From: Polytrichum commune
Lineage: Eukaryota > Streptophyta > Polytrichopsida > Polytrichales > Polytrichaceae
Direction: 5' to 3'
Length of the DNA stretch: 64,000 nt
Assembly: GCA_950295325.1 (NCBI GenBank)
Contig: OX485809.1
Location: forward strand, 9,300,001 to 9,364,000
Part shown: positions 12,575 through 25,244 of the stretch, one piece after another
Position numbering within the stretch: the stretch's first letter is position 1
Layout of the letters: every line of letters starts with the position of its first letter
Notes under the pieces: generated by a model
Told to the model about the DNA's origin: nothing
The model's database searches: none
What the model saw: only the letters and a program-made list of their open reading frames with translations
Made by a program: the position numbers and the translations under genes

Positions 12575-13312
12575 CATGTGAAGAGGCTTCCCATTATGTT
12601 TGATTCCTCTTGAGCTTGAATTTTTGAAATTTTTTTCACTACATGGATCACATGATCATCCCACAAGACCATGTCACCAAGTTTGAAATTTTCATGCAAG
12701 AGTGGGAGAAAGAGGTCAAAGTCATTGTCATGTCCACCTGACTTTTGTCATAAGTTCTCCAGTTAGGGTGTCTCATGTGAGGTCAACTATGCCAATACAC
12801 GCATAAAAGGAGTGATGAAATAAAATAAGATTGTTACTTACATAGCATTATCGTGTGAACACAAATGTTCTAAACGCACACATTTGTAGATTAGATACTT
12901 CCACCATGGGCAATAGCTTTTGAGCTCATGTGAGGAGATCATGAGAGCCAAAAAATGGTTCCCACAATAAGGATCATTATTGTGGTCCACATACTACGAG
13001 AATTAAACACCACATTGAGGCTGGCCTCTTATTTTTGGTGCTCCTTTTTTACGGGTCCGCCTTCATTTCATTTGACATGTTACTTTTTTTCTTTTTTGCC
13101 TTTCAATGTGACAAACAAAGTCAAACACTACCTTTGGGATGACAGGTTGAGAAAATCTTGATTTTTTGCACAAAACTTAAGATCAAATCATACTCATGAA
13201 TTCAAATATAAATGTACATATGTTTGAACTTCTTACAATATTTAGTCCAAACTAAGAACTCTCAAATTCTTTATGTTGCACCATAACTCAAATACAACCC
13301 TCCAATCCATAT
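12575..13312. other. Spacer next to the hAT relic
   Basis: No confident gene. A minus-strand stretch near 12630-12710 reads like the basic C-terminal part of a retroelement Pol in one frame, but the match is too short to call. Confidence 0.4.
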
Positions 13313-13914
13313 TCACACCTCTATCCCGCATAATGATACTTGCATCAAAGCATCCAGAGTGTCTAACTTCAATGAAGCTCGCAAGTGGCTCTTGATAGCG
13401 TTTAGTTTTGAAAATCCCCTTTCACAAATTGCAATACGTATGACAAGTATTTTTTGCCAAAGTTTCATGGGATGTGGCCAATTGGTATACCACTCGTTGA
13501 TGCCCCCACATAATTCTCATGCCTCATACACTGATTTGTTGTCACATTCATGCCTCAAAAGTTTCTACAAACTCAAGCAACTCGGCTTATTGCATCGCTT
13601 TCAATTGCCATCAATCCAAAATTTATGATCAATCTATCCAACCATTCCTCTAACATACTTATACAAACTTTTTCAGCACTTGGATAATGTTTTGAACTAA
13701 AAAGTTTTGATGCATTGAAAATATGTAAATAAGGAAACCTTTTGTAGAAATAAGGTAAAAAAAGGAAATCATGTGCTATGATTAACAAACACACTATGGT
13801 CAAATTCTTCAACGAGAATACATCCCGTGTCAAGTTTGAATCATAATTGTAAAGAAGATAACTTCTTTTGTTGACTATAAAATATATCAATGGCCTAGTG
13901 ATAGTCAACATCAA
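13313..13914 (-). pseudogene. hAT-family transposase relic (C-terminal dimerisation region)
   Basis: The last part of the relic, in the frame that closes with TGA at 13315-13313, contains the hAT dimerisation signature: an ERGFSKLNAIKSHLR-type core followed by a leucine-rich LDTLDALMQVSL tail. Further upstream, in a different frame open from 13914 to 13573, are ASKLFSSKHYPS and LEEWLDRLI words that match the order expected just before the dimerisation domain. Between them the frame changes at least twice and holds stop codons, so the gene is broken. hAT transposases cut and paste DNA elements with 8-bp target duplications. I found neither the catalytic core nor the element's inverted ends. 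The family call rests on the dimerisation motif, which I consider secure. Confidence 0.75.
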
Positions 13915-14055
13915 ATTTATTTGTAGGGTGCATGATGCAATGATTATTGACCTTCAAGCCAACCTCGCTAGGCTTTGCCCTTGCTCATTGCTTCTAAACA
14001 CCCATCTCACACCAAACTATCAATGAATATGGAAAATTGATTGCTCGTTATAAAT

Positions 14056-14400
14056 GAACCGGTTGAGTTTGAAGAATAATTGGTTGAACTTCAAGAGTTA
14101 AGGAGAAAAACCCCAATTCAATCAAGAAAAACTAACAAAGCACAATATGTAACTGGTTGGACTTGAAAACACTGGGATTTTGACCGATTATGCCCAAAAT
14201 TCTTTCCGATCACTACAATCTACACATGTGACTTGGACATGGTTCACAACTGAGTTTGGGGAATAACCGGTCGAAGTTCAATACTTCAAGAAAAAAACTC
14301 AATTGAGTAAAGAAGGACCAAAATATCACAACAAACATGTAAACCAATTGGATTTGGAAATACTAGCATTTGGACCGATTATGCCCAAAAACTTGCATGG
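14056..14400 (+). repeat. Dispersed CCGGTT-type repeat, copies B and C in tandem
   Basis: Two diverged units lie head to tail, with starts near 14056 and 14240. Each has GGTTGAGTTTG or GAGTTTGGGGAATAACCGGT near the start and closes with GACCGATTATGCCCAAAA. They are the same family as 5179-5370, 51880-52110 and 53020-53205. Confidence 0.65.
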
Positions 14401-16004
14401 ACGCTGCAAACTATAACTTGGACATGATTCACAGTTGCTCCTTTAAGGATCATGTAAATTACTTTTCTACATACATATCATATCTCATCACTACCACAAT
14501 TATGTTGAAAACTCAACACAAACTCAAATTGGTTAGGTGTCACTTACAAGTGTAGAAGTTGACTCATATCTCCTAAGTCATTATGAAATCAAATCGTGGC
14601 TTATAAATTACAGGATTCAACATTGTTATCCCATATCTATGGGATATGGTTGACAAGTAATGGTTGAGGGGACCTTTCTTTTGACAACATAGTATTTTTC
14701 TTTCTTTCTTTCCATGTGACAAGCATTTTTTCATTTCTGCTTTTCTTTCGTTGGGCAAGATTAACTTCAAACTTTATATGCCTTTCTTTTGGCTTGTGAT
14801 AGGTGGGAAAAGAAGCCTTGATTATTTTGTAGCTACCTTCATACATCACTTTATGCATGGCTACTTTCAATAGATTGGTTAACTTAGCATGTGCATGGAA
14901 AACGAGTAGATTTGGGTTGTTAGGCTAGCCCTTTGGGAGTGGTGAGATCATGAATTCAAAACCCTCAGCTAGTGCCCCTAGTGTAGTCATGCATGCCCAG
15001 GTGGGACCCATGTCATGCGGTGACAATGCCTAGTGGTAAGCCTATAATTGGTGGATTTTGTTTTTGTTAGGTATGCTTGATGATTGCAACTATTTTGATT
15101 AGAAGAAAACTTTCTTAGGTTAATGTTGCATTGTGGGTGGTCACCACCATTGGTTCATGCCCACTACACTATACTTCATAACACTACAAAAATAGACGAT
15201 TGATTTGCATAATTTTAACCTTCTAAAATGGTCGATGTGCCAATAATTTGACTATGCGGTCCTTGTTGTGTCTATATATAAAACTAGGGAATGAGCACCG
15301 TTTCCATCTCCCTTGAGTACAAAACTCTTGGGACTATGCTACAAAGAATCTTGCAACTAGCAAGTTCAAATTACGTTTGGTCAGAATCACAACAAAAAAT
15401 TTGGCCAACTTGCGCAAGGTCCGTGTATGATGAAGAATATCATAATAAAGAGCCTTTACTTTTTCTTTTTCTTTTTCTTTTTGCGCACTTGTTGAAGATT
15501 GAATTGCAAAGAGGAACCAACAACAACCACCTCGGGAGAACCAAAATCAAGGGCCTTTACAACCAATAAACTACACAAACATTTGCAATTAGGTTGTCCC
15601 CAGGCTAAGTTATCAAGTTTCCACACAATTTTGAATGGTTATTACAACCATAACAAGACACGTATGATTTTTTTTAAACTATGGTTGATATACGAATGAA
15701 TAAACAAAGTTATAAGTATTTTAAATTTTATTTTGACCCAAGGTTATTTGCATGTGTAAAGAGGCAACTTATTTTGCAAAGGCAATGTATTTGCGAAGGT
15801 TACCTAATTGCATATACCATGGTCACTTTGTACTTAAGCTTGAGGGCCCATGACCCGTGATATAAAAATTATGTGATTGTTTAAGAAGCTGGAAACAATT
15901 CAAGTTCACTTTTAACTACATTTTGAAGACACGAGTGACCTCAATAAATGGACTGGATGAAAACATAACATTTTACATGATGTCTGACATGGAAACAAAG
16001 AGGA
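14401..16004. other. AT-rich DNA without a recognisable gene
   Basis: A TATATATAAAAC word at about 15274 precedes a 92-codon frame (15291-15569), but the translation has a low-complexity LFLF stretch from a CTTTTT repeat and no known domain. I do not call it a gene. Confidence 0.45.
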
Positions 16005-16014
16005 TAGTTTCATG

Positions 16015-17380
16015 CATAGGGAGGTCACTCCATTGTCAAGTTGAACACCACACGTGAACAAAGTTTGCTACCCCTATATTACATACCATAGATAACTTTA
16101 AAATTTACAATATATTCTCTACATACCGTAGTTTAATAGCAGGTTTGACAGAAAAATAATTCTAAAAATAGATGCCAACAATTTTGGAATATTATAGGCA
16201 TTTTTTGTCGAATATAAAATTTATTATTTTTCAAAATTGCCAAAAAGTAATAAAATCTTACTTCTCACTGGAGTTTTACTTACAATGGAAGCATATGCAA
16301 ATTTTGAAAGAGAGAAGGTGCTCCTTTTGTAATCAAGCTCACTTACATTAGTCCACAAAGAATATGGGTTAAGAAGTAGCAAGACTCTAGGTGAGGCTTT
16401 TCAGATGTGTTGTACACAAATTTTTGGAGTCCAATTGAGCATAGAAGATGAAGTTTTATAGAATTCTGTCCAACTAACAAAAGTTGAGAAATCAATCCTT
16501 CTTCCACTTCCAACAAGTTTTGTGTCAAAATAAGTCTTTATGCAAAAGATATGGACAAAACATTGCAGCCGTGTAAAGATCAAAAAATTAAAATGCGTTC
16601 ATAACAGTTTTTCGGAGCTCATTTGTGCATAGAAGATCAACTTTTTTGGAATTTTGTTGGTCTAAGAAAAGTTTAGAAATCAAGTAATCTTTCACCTCCA
16701 ACAAATTTTATGTCATTTGAAGACTCTATGCAAAAGTTACGCGTGTTATAAAAATGAAGTCTAACTAGGTGCTTCACCTCAAAGTTTACATATCCCATAT
16801 GCATTGTTGAACACAACTCCACTCTACTTGCATAAAGCACAGAGCATTCTCAACTCTTCACTCACATCTTACTTGTCATTCAATGCAAGAGAGATGTACA
16901 AGATATTATCTTGAATTGAAAATTAAAAATGAATTTAAGATGAGTTTTAAAAATTAAAAGAGAAAATTGCTGAAAATAAATATATTATTTTAAGGTGCCA
17001 AACCGACTTTTTGAACTTTAATTAATTATTCGGCTAACATGTGTCGATCCAGCTATGAACCTACGGTATACATAACCATTGATAGTATCTTTTGTATATT
17101 TTTTTGAGATTTTTAGTCATCTTCATTTTTGTAGTAATATTTTTAGTTTGATTATGCATCATTCTAGTATAAACAATATGTTTTATTAAAAAAAGAAAAC
17201 CATCAAATTTAGTTACCATTTTTTACTATGTAATAGGTACCGTGTATATCTACTCATGACAAAAAAAAAATTGATAAGAGTTTGACTCATTTTGGTGATG
17301 CTTTATGTAAAAAGTAGGATTTTTTACATGTAAAGTGTTCGCACGTGGTTGTTCAACTTTATAATGAAGTGATCTCCCCG
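16015..17380. mobile_element. MITE with Mutator-like target duplication, copy 2 (long form)
   Basis: The termini match copy 1 at 1409-1833. A perfect 10-bp duplication, TAGTTTCATG, flanks it at 16005-16014 and 17381-17390. Compared with copy 1 it carries about 940 extra bases between roughly 16123 and 17064, bordered by CTAC on both sides. These could be an insertion into the MITE, or internal sequence that copy 1 has lost. The interior encodes nothing recognisable. It includes an imperfect tandem repeat at about 16340-16760. The clean duplication is the best evidence for a Mutator-type mechanism in this family. Confidence 0.8.
16340..16760. repeat. Two-unit imperfect tandem repeat
   Basis: Two units of about 188 bp share the words GTCCAATTGAGCATAGAAGA or a close variant, then AAGTTTAGAAATCAA-like and CACTTCCAACAA-like words in the same order. 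It lies inside the extra part of the long MITE copy. Confidence 0.6.
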
Positions 17381-17515
17381 TAGTTTCATGGGCTATTGGA
17401 TATTGCATTAGGTTCATCACAAAGAGGTGCTTGTAATGCAAAATCAAAGGTTGTAGTAATCAATAAATTGCCATTGACTCTTGAAAGAGCATGCTGCCAT
17501 GGTGGAGATCCAAAC

Positions 17516-17804
17516 TGGGGCTCCCTAAATACCCCTGACGAGCGTTGCAGTTGTCAGGCTCGGAGGCCAGGTTCGGTGGGGTTCATTTTTCTGGCCCTCC
17601 CCGTTTTGGCCCCTTGGGGATTTTTTTTGGTTTTTTTTGCTAAATTTGGGTCATGCGGCCCCATATTACTCTAGGAAGCCCCCTATGAGATTAAGTAAGG
17701 CCCCACCCAATTAAAAGAATAGGGGGCAAGTTTTACCCCAACCCTGCCACCCCCTCCCGAACCTAGCCTCCGAGCCACGCTCAATGGGGGTTTTTAGGCA
17801 GATC
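17516..17804. mobile_element. Short GC-rich inverted-repeat element
   Basis: The arms at about 17516-17577 and 17753-17804 pair through CCTAAATACCCC and CGAGCG, then a nearly perfect GGCTCGGAGGCCAGGTTCGG segment. The centre is C/G-rich with T runs. No target duplication is clear. It is likely a MITE of unknown class. Confidence 0.6.
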
Positions 17805-17809
17805 CATCC

Positions 17810-20800
17810 AAACCCAGACCCATGTTGAGGTCCCTCAACATGGTACACTTTCACTTCATGACTAAATTCGAGGGCCCATCAATTGCAAAAGTGGATTTCT
17901 ATTTCCCATGCAACGGCCTTTGGATGATTTTCAAGGGCATCTAGATTCTCATGTCCACGGCTCTTGGGCTATGTGTAAAGGGGCCCTCGGTGTAGAAAGA
18001 AAGGGACCCATAACATAACCGACACTCAAGGTTACAATGTTTCTAAGTAGTATGTAGTGCAGAAGACAACGTCTCCCACATCTGGTGGATTAAAATCAAA
18101 AATTCACCCTACCCTTCACTCCACTCCTCAAGTTTCAATCCTCATACCAAATGCTAGAATATAAAATAGGAATTGAATAAAATTATATATGTTGTTGACA
18201 TGTGTGTAGCATCGTGTTGAAAATTAGTGGACTTGAAATCTACAAAGTTGCAGCCAATCTAGTGCAGCCCTTTCCAAATAGTGTATGTGACACTAAACTT
18301 GTAGATAGTGTAGATGTCTTGCTTTTTGATGTGGCTCTCATCCATCCAATTTTCCCAAGGTAAAGAAAGGCTAGTAAACGATTGATTCAAACGCATTTGT
18401 AGTTGGATCATCCAAGTTGGGTGTGACTACAACAATCCGGGATTTAATGGGGGTAATTCACAAGTTTATTCAACTAATTATTGTAATTTCCATGTTGTAA
18501 CATAACTAGCTAGGACCCATGCTCACTCGACCCATTGCACTTGATGTCCCCCATCTTTTGTACACGTGTTGTCCGTGTTGTCCTCCACCTAGTATAGGTA
18601 TGTACAAATGACGAATTACTTTCACGTGGTCCTTCCTGCACTGCCACCACCACTCTAACTGGTGGACAATGATGCAACGATGACATTGCCACCACGTTAT
18701 TCATGTGTATAGCAAAATTCTCACATTTTTAATTTAGTTAATACTGTTGGGATCCCTGTAGTCCAAAAAGAGATTGTGTTTTGCAACACTTGCCATTGGA
18801 GTTGCAATAAAATTATGCCCCTATAAGTATTATTGTTAAATTGTATTAATTTATCCTCAATAAATTAAAGTGGGGTCTTTAACCACGTCTTAAATGTTAA
18901 CTTGGCGAAAAAATAACAATCTTTGGGTTCCACCTAAGAATCATTGTTTGCACCGTCCTCGATGGTAGGTGAACATTATGAACATGTACCCCTCAAAAAG
19001 CACGACATATCTGCTATGAAAAATGTGGTCCTACAACACACTGCCCATTTGACATGGACGGTCAATAGGAGTTCCATCCACAATTGTTATAGATTATGTT
19101 AAACTTTTGCCAATGGGTGGTCCCTCCTTGCAAACCAACATGTTTCCGCGAAGCAAGATGACACCATGCTTGAATGAGAAGTTATACCTTGTTGTTGAAC
19201 ATTGCCAAGCAACTAGATGATGCTTCATTTCCATAGAAAGAGGTTGAAATTAAAGAACTCTAATAATTATAGCTATTTGTCAAAGAGTTCCCATTACACA
19301 ACATGAGTGTTCCCTACAAAACGGGGAATCCCGGAATTAGAGGAGAGCCATACTTATGTAGTACATGGCCCCGCATAACACATGCAAGGAGTTGAGTTGT
19401 GTAATATTATCCACCTGCATGGACTGTGACATTATTTATGTATGTTCCTTTGACAAAAATTCATCATCAATCTTTGGATTTTGAAGAATTCGAGCTCTTA
19501 TTTCGTGGGCCCTTATGTTAACAAACATCAATGGCTTGAGACAAAAACGGATAATTACACTACACTTGTCAACTCAATTGAGAAATATGTCAAAGAGTTG
19601 GAGAGATGGAGATTAGTACAAAAGAAGGATAAACTTGTGTCTTATTGCATATTTGTCCAATTTTTGGGTTTTGGTTGTCTCAAGAAACATGTTGCTACAA
19701 TAGGTAAACTCAAAGATTGGGATTGACAGTGAATGGAAGTTGGGTGTTGGGTGGTGCACCTAATAGACAATGGAAATCAAGATGGAATACGGCTAGGCAT
19801 TAACGTTTTGGTAAGTAGCATGTGCATGGAAGGAGCCATGAGGGGATGGTGTTGTCAGTTGTTTTTCCATGAATCTGTTTGACATTTATGAGTGTGAAAC
19901 ATTGGGTGGTAGGATGTTCCAAAAGGGTTCTAGGCAATAATTACGTGGCTTTGTTGTGTCAGTTAGTGTGTAGATTATTTGCGTGTTAATTTGTACGACG
20001 TGATAGTAGGTGAAGACATATATCATTTTCGCATAAGTGGCATATGTTGTAGAGCGGGGAGATATTATGTTTGAGGATTTTATTTATTTTATTATTAGTT
20101 TTCTCCGGTAGTTCTCCATGTATTGTATGTATTGGAATTTGAAGATTGGTGAGATTTGTACCTCAATGATCCATTGAGCATCCCAAAGAAGTTGGAACCT
20201 TGGAGTGAAGCTCATCATTGGAGAACTATTTGCTGACATATAAGAAAGTGTTTATGACATGGGAGATAATTGAGCATTTGTAATTATTTTTCAATGTACG
20301 AATTTTTTGAAGCACAATAGAACTAGAGATCAAATTGCATAAGCAAATACACATACACAAAGACTTATGAATAATGTTTGGAATGAGATAACCACCTCTA
20401 CCAATTGCCTTGCCCTTAATTCCATTTTTCCTCCTCGGTTCATACAATGCATATGGGATATCTCAACTCCCACTTCCCAAAAATCATATGAATCTTTATT
20501 AAACCTTAATCACTCTTAAACCTCTAACAAACACTATTCTATGACTACAAGCAACACAATGCTCTACCTTCAACACTTTCATTTTGCAAGTAGTCAAAAA
20601 ATTACAATTTTATTGACATTGATTGTGATTTTTTTTAATGATATAATTATATAATACTTCAACTAATCATTCAAATATGTCTCATTCATCTTTTCTTCAC
20701 CGTGTTGGAAAAATATATGATTCTTCCATCATTCTCCAAACACTTAGTGCACCCTTATGAGATAGCCTTGATTCTCTAAAGGTTGTCTTTCTCTATTTAC

Positions 20801-20984
20801 ACCTAGAAACATATATATTTTATCAATACAATTGTCTTTAGGTGATGAAATTAAAGAACACCCTTTGTTTGCTAGTCCTCCTCTTGGTTCTTGAAAAATG
20901 AATGCGTTATTTCCCACTTGCTCCTGACATCTCCTCAATATTTTCACGACTTCCTAAGTGCATTTATTTTCTACAAATTTCATA
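17810..20984. other. AT-rich DNA without a recognisable gene
   Basis: No reading frame has an identifiable domain. The 81-codon frame at 19481-19726 and the 73-codon frame at 20226-20447 (minus) have no features I can place. Confidence 0.5.
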
Positions 20985-21440
20985 TATTTGGATAGGCATG
21001 TCTTTGAGTTTTTTTTGCAGCTTAAGTTGTTTTACAATTATCTAAATGTTTGTTCAAAAGTTATAAAGATTTATGTGAGACTACTTAGAAATTTACCTAT
21101 CTAGAAACATCTAGTTTTCAAAGGCTTGCCACGGTTCTTTGTGGTTATCATTGTTTTTTAATATTATACGCATAAATACAATTTGAAATTATTTTTCTAG
21201 TCTAAGTAATTTCAATTTATTATACAATTTTGGTGTTAAGTTATAAGCATTTTCATAATGGAACTTTAAACTTCATTTCTCTTACATTCTCTATAGAATC
21301 TCCTTAAGCTTATGAATGACCACAATAGGTTCTAGGCTACATTGGAATTTATTTTACCTCACATTTTAGATTTCAGAAAATAATAACTCATGGGGTCTCT
21401 AAGCCAAGAGTTCAAATTGTCAGATAAATTAGGAAATAAT
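20985..21440 (+). repeat. Dispersed AT-rich repeat, copy 2
   Basis: This copy shares, in order, an AAGTTGTTTTA word, a GGTGTTAAGTTATAAGCATTTT block and a GGTTCTAGGCTACATTGGAA block with the copies at 6870-7300 and 25245-25735. Confidence 0.45.
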
Positions 21441-22289
21441 GTAGCTTCAAACTTATTGTGATAATTTTAAAGGCTAAGGAAAAATGCCTCACACCGACTA
21501 ATCCTACATTATTTTCTATTCGATAGTATCCCACTATGATATAAAAACTAGTGACTACGTCCATTATTCAAGAAAGACTAGACAGAAGATAAGATAATGA
21601 TGAAACGAGATTAAAAAAATGATAAGGCTTATACTTCAGAGGTTCAAGCCCTCCAAAGGCGGACATGATAAGTAAGAAAGTTCGAGAGAAATGATGTTGA
21701 AGTGATATTGGAGTCGAAGTTGCATCCCATTTCAAACAAATGTCTCAAGAAGGCGGAAGTGAGCTTCTTCATTGACTTGGGCCTCAATTAACTTAGTGGA
21801 GAGTTTCTCACCGTCCATTTACTTAGAATTGATTAATTGAAATCTCAGTTCTTGTAGACTTTCATCCAATTAATTTTTATGCATCCATTGGCTTGTTATT
21901 GTTGCAGGAGATTTTTCAATAGAATTTTCTATCATCAAGGAAATCTACTAAGTTAAGACCATATTTTAACTATACCTATCAAAACCAACTTGTTTTCCTA
22001 TTATATCCAATCGTTGTAAGTGTTTTCACCTCATAACATTTTTTAGACGACCTTTGAATAAAAAAAGAATATCGATTGATCCAATATTTGCCTAAGCCAA
22101 GTAAGCCCCTCATCTTTAAAGTCTAATTCAGTTTAGTCATACTAAATAATTCATAAATAATTTGTTAAAGTTTATCACTTAAGTCATCTTCTCTCTTAGC
22201 TAATTTTTATCTCTAAAACCTCATAATGAAGTACATTAATATATAAATAATACTAATATACAAATTATTTGGTAGAAAAATCAAATAAA
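21441..22289. other. Spacer downstream of the copia relic
   Basis: Integrase would be expected here if the minus-strand copia relic continued, but I cannot find convincing remains. Confidence 0.4.
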
Positions 22290-23455
22290 TCCTCTACATC
22301 ATGTCAATCAAAATGCTTTGAAGTACACAAAACGCGTTGGACATTCAAATTTTAAAGCCGACAATGTCCAATCTTCTTAGTACTATTATTTTCTAATAAA
22401 TGTGTAAAACTTGACAGATTTATTCTATGCACCTTCAAATGAATTATTTCAAATATATTTTAATAATTTTCTTCACGTACTCACATTGCATTCATCTTTC
22501 TATTCAAATCTTTCACAATTCATTTATTTAGGTGAAATCTCTCATTCAATGCATTTGGCAACAACTTGCTTATAGAGATACGATTTGCTTGCAACTTGCG
22601 TATATATGGATTATTTCTTATATGTGTTATTTTAATCTTGCCTTTCAGAATCACCTCAAGAATAATAGAATATATTTTGACCATTTATTATACTATCATC
22701 ATCCAAAATATTATGTCAAACAATTATCTCGTATGTGTGAAATGTCACCCTACAAAGAGTCATATGGTTTAATGCTCCAAAATTTATGATCCAATTACAC
22801 ATCACCTCCAAATGCACTTCATGTTACATTACAAATGTGTAATCATTTTCTTATTTTTGGTGTTTTTTGCAACATTGTTTTTATTTTATTTTTTTGTAAT
22901 GAAAACGTGCAATACAATCCAATTAGCTACAAGATTAGCATGTTTGGAAGTCTTTGTACCACTTTGTCTTGACGCAACACCATTGCGGCATCATCAAATT
23001 TGGATTTTAATTATTTCCTCTTCGACATTTCATTCATCAAATATGATGTTACATATTTCATAGTCAAATCCTTCCTTGGTTACATTTCAAAGGTGGTGAT
23101 CAAATGTTCATGCGATGATGATAAACTAAATTATGGCAACTTTTTTGTTTTATATAAACAGTTCCAAATAATCAAGTGGATCTGCAAATGCCTTGACCTT
23201 GTTGATCAACAAGTCATCAATTTTTTGCATCTTGCGCGTCAAGAAGTTGCAACATGCGAAAATAATGTTCCATAAGTTCTTCGTCTTGTGGATGTTGCAA
23301 AGGGCCTACTATACCTTTGTTGGTGCTTTGCAACTGCTTATGTATGCAAGTTGGTTGTCCGCCACATTGAATGCAATGATAGCCATTGTCTTCTCCACAT
23401 ACCTTTAATATTTTTTCTTTACATTTGAATCAACGTTGGAAGGTGGAGTTCCTTC
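22290..23455 (-). pseudogene. Ty1/copia gag-protease relic
   Basis: Read on the minus strand from about 23455 downward, fragments in shifting frames match the order of a copia polyprotein. A Gag region with NIHKTKNLWNI and INKVKAFADPL words is followed by LTMKYVTSYLMNEMSKRK and DDAAMVLRQ (about 23075-22950). The protease position has WIINFGALNHMT near 22800-22759, where the family has a D-S/T-G active site; here the Asp is Asn and the Ser is Phe. A KLQAN-like stretch (about 22600) and an NLNVQRVL-like stretch (about 22350) correspond to the region before integrase. Stops and frameshifts are frequent. No LTRs were found. Copia elements replicate by reverse transcription in cytoplasmic particles; this copy cannot. 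Confidence 0.75.
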
Positions 23456-23659
23456 AGGTTCGTCCACAATGCCCCAAACATCAACGAAAGTTAACACCAT
23501 CTCTAATGCGAACTTCCAAATATTGAAGTTCACTCCATGTCAAGTGATGTCATGTTATGCTAAAAAAATTGAGAATATATTTTGTAATAATCCACATCAA
23601 AGTTTTATTGGCAATTACATGCATTCAGTGACTTGTAGACCTTAACCAACATCTTTTAG

Positions 23660-24135
23660 GTTAAATGAATCATTCTTGGATTCAAATATATTGTTGCACC
23701 TCAATCCACTCAAATCATCCATTTTTTTTTTTAAATGCATGTTCATCTCAATCCTATTCAAATCATGTTCTTTTGCTTTCAAATGTGCCATTGAATTATA
23801 AATCCACTCATATAAGCCATTTTGTTATCAAGTGTGATTTTGTACCTTAAATTCACTCAAATCAAATAATTTTCAACTCAATTGCAAACTCTAGAATTCA
23901 AATGTGCAGTTCAACCCTTAAACCACTAAAATTAAGCCATCCTCAACTCAAAATGTACCTTTGCACTCCCAATGTATTCAACTTAAATCATTTTCAATTT
24001 AATGTGTTATTTTATCCTTAAACCATTTAAAACAAACATTCTTCAACTCGAATCATACGCTCTACAATTCAAATATATTCTTGCACTATCAATGTACTCA
24101 AATTATATATATTTTTCAACTCATATGTGCCATTT
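23660..24135. repeat. Degenerate tandem repeat, about 58-bp period
   Basis: Successive units carry variants of 'TTCAACTCA', 'AATGTGCCATTT' and 'CACTCAAATCAA' in the same order about eight times. The units are too diverged for exact boundaries. The short frames crossing it are products of the repeat. Confidence 0.55.
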
Positions 24136-25240
24136 GTAGAAGTCATATTTGGTTGTTTGGTCCATTAAGTTTTTTAATATAAGAAATGAGAATAAGAAGA
24201 AGTTATAATAAGAGTTACGATGATACTAGGTATGAACATTAGCTTAGATAGATAAAAGCCTAAGCAATGAATAAGAAAAATTATTTTGTAAGTTATTTAA
24301 AAAGGGCTAAGCCAAAATCAATGTACGTCATGAAAATATGAAAATATGAATAAGAGAGTGACTTGGTTCAAGGAATTTGGCATAAGATTCAAAGACTAAT
24401 TCTAAAGGATCCAAGATGAGAAGATGCCTAAACAATTAAACATGAAAATGTAAGTTGACTTCACAAGTTGTTGATGAAATCTAACATTTAAGTTAGTAGA
24501 ATTTGCCTCAACAATGTAGGATCGATGTGATGAATATCTTTTAATACTACAAAGTAAAAAATGGATGCATAAATATAAGATGAAGGATGACGAAAGTAAA
24601 TTTTTAGAATAAATATCTAAAATAAATTAATGGTGAAGAATGTTACACCAAATCAACCAAATGGATAGTGAGGTGTAAGTAAAGGAAGAAGTTCATCCTC
24701 GCTACTTAAGGTGATATCTTTAAAATGAGGATTTAACTTTTCTTTCAATCATCTCTTATTTCTGACCTCCACCTCCGAAAGATTTAAACCTTCTCTCTAT
24801 CAACCTTGTCTGATCTTTAATGAACTCTTCACCTTGAACAAAATATTTATTTATCTTTATCAGAATATAGTATTATTAAGTATTACCCTATATAATATTT
24901 TTAGACATAGTTGTTGTGATGATCTAGAATAGTAACACAATACTATGAAATACAATGTTCTTATTTCTACACCTTAAATTAAATTTTTTTGGTATGTAAA
25001 TTTTGTTTCTTTAAATTAGTTTATTTTAATAACCATATTATTTAGTTGTAAGATGATAATCATTTAATAGGTATTTTAGTGATGGAAGAACTCAAATTAA
25101 TAGATAAATAATAGATAAACTTGTATTAATATTGAATGGTTTGAAGCCCATTGATTCGTAAAAGATATTATAGAGGTTCACCACAACTTGTCATGACGTT
25201 TGATCTTGCAACAGTTATAACAATGGATAGATCTTGAATT
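24136..25240. other. AT-rich DNA without a recognisable gene
   Basis: No frames of note and no repeat structure seen. Confidence 0.5.
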
Positions 25241-25244
25241 TTTT

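Noticed and set aside
12630-12710. Minus-strand stretch resembling the basic C-terminal region of a gypsy Pol
   Set aside because: Only one short block (FKLGDMVLW-like) fits, with no integrase core next to it.
15274-15569. TATA-like word followed by a 92-codon frame
   Set aside because: The peptide includes a low-complexity Leu/Phe run from a CTTTTT repeat and has no known domain.
17930-17990. Sequence similar to the right end of the MITE at 2353-2863
   Set aside because: Too diverged, and no left end or TTA duplication was found.
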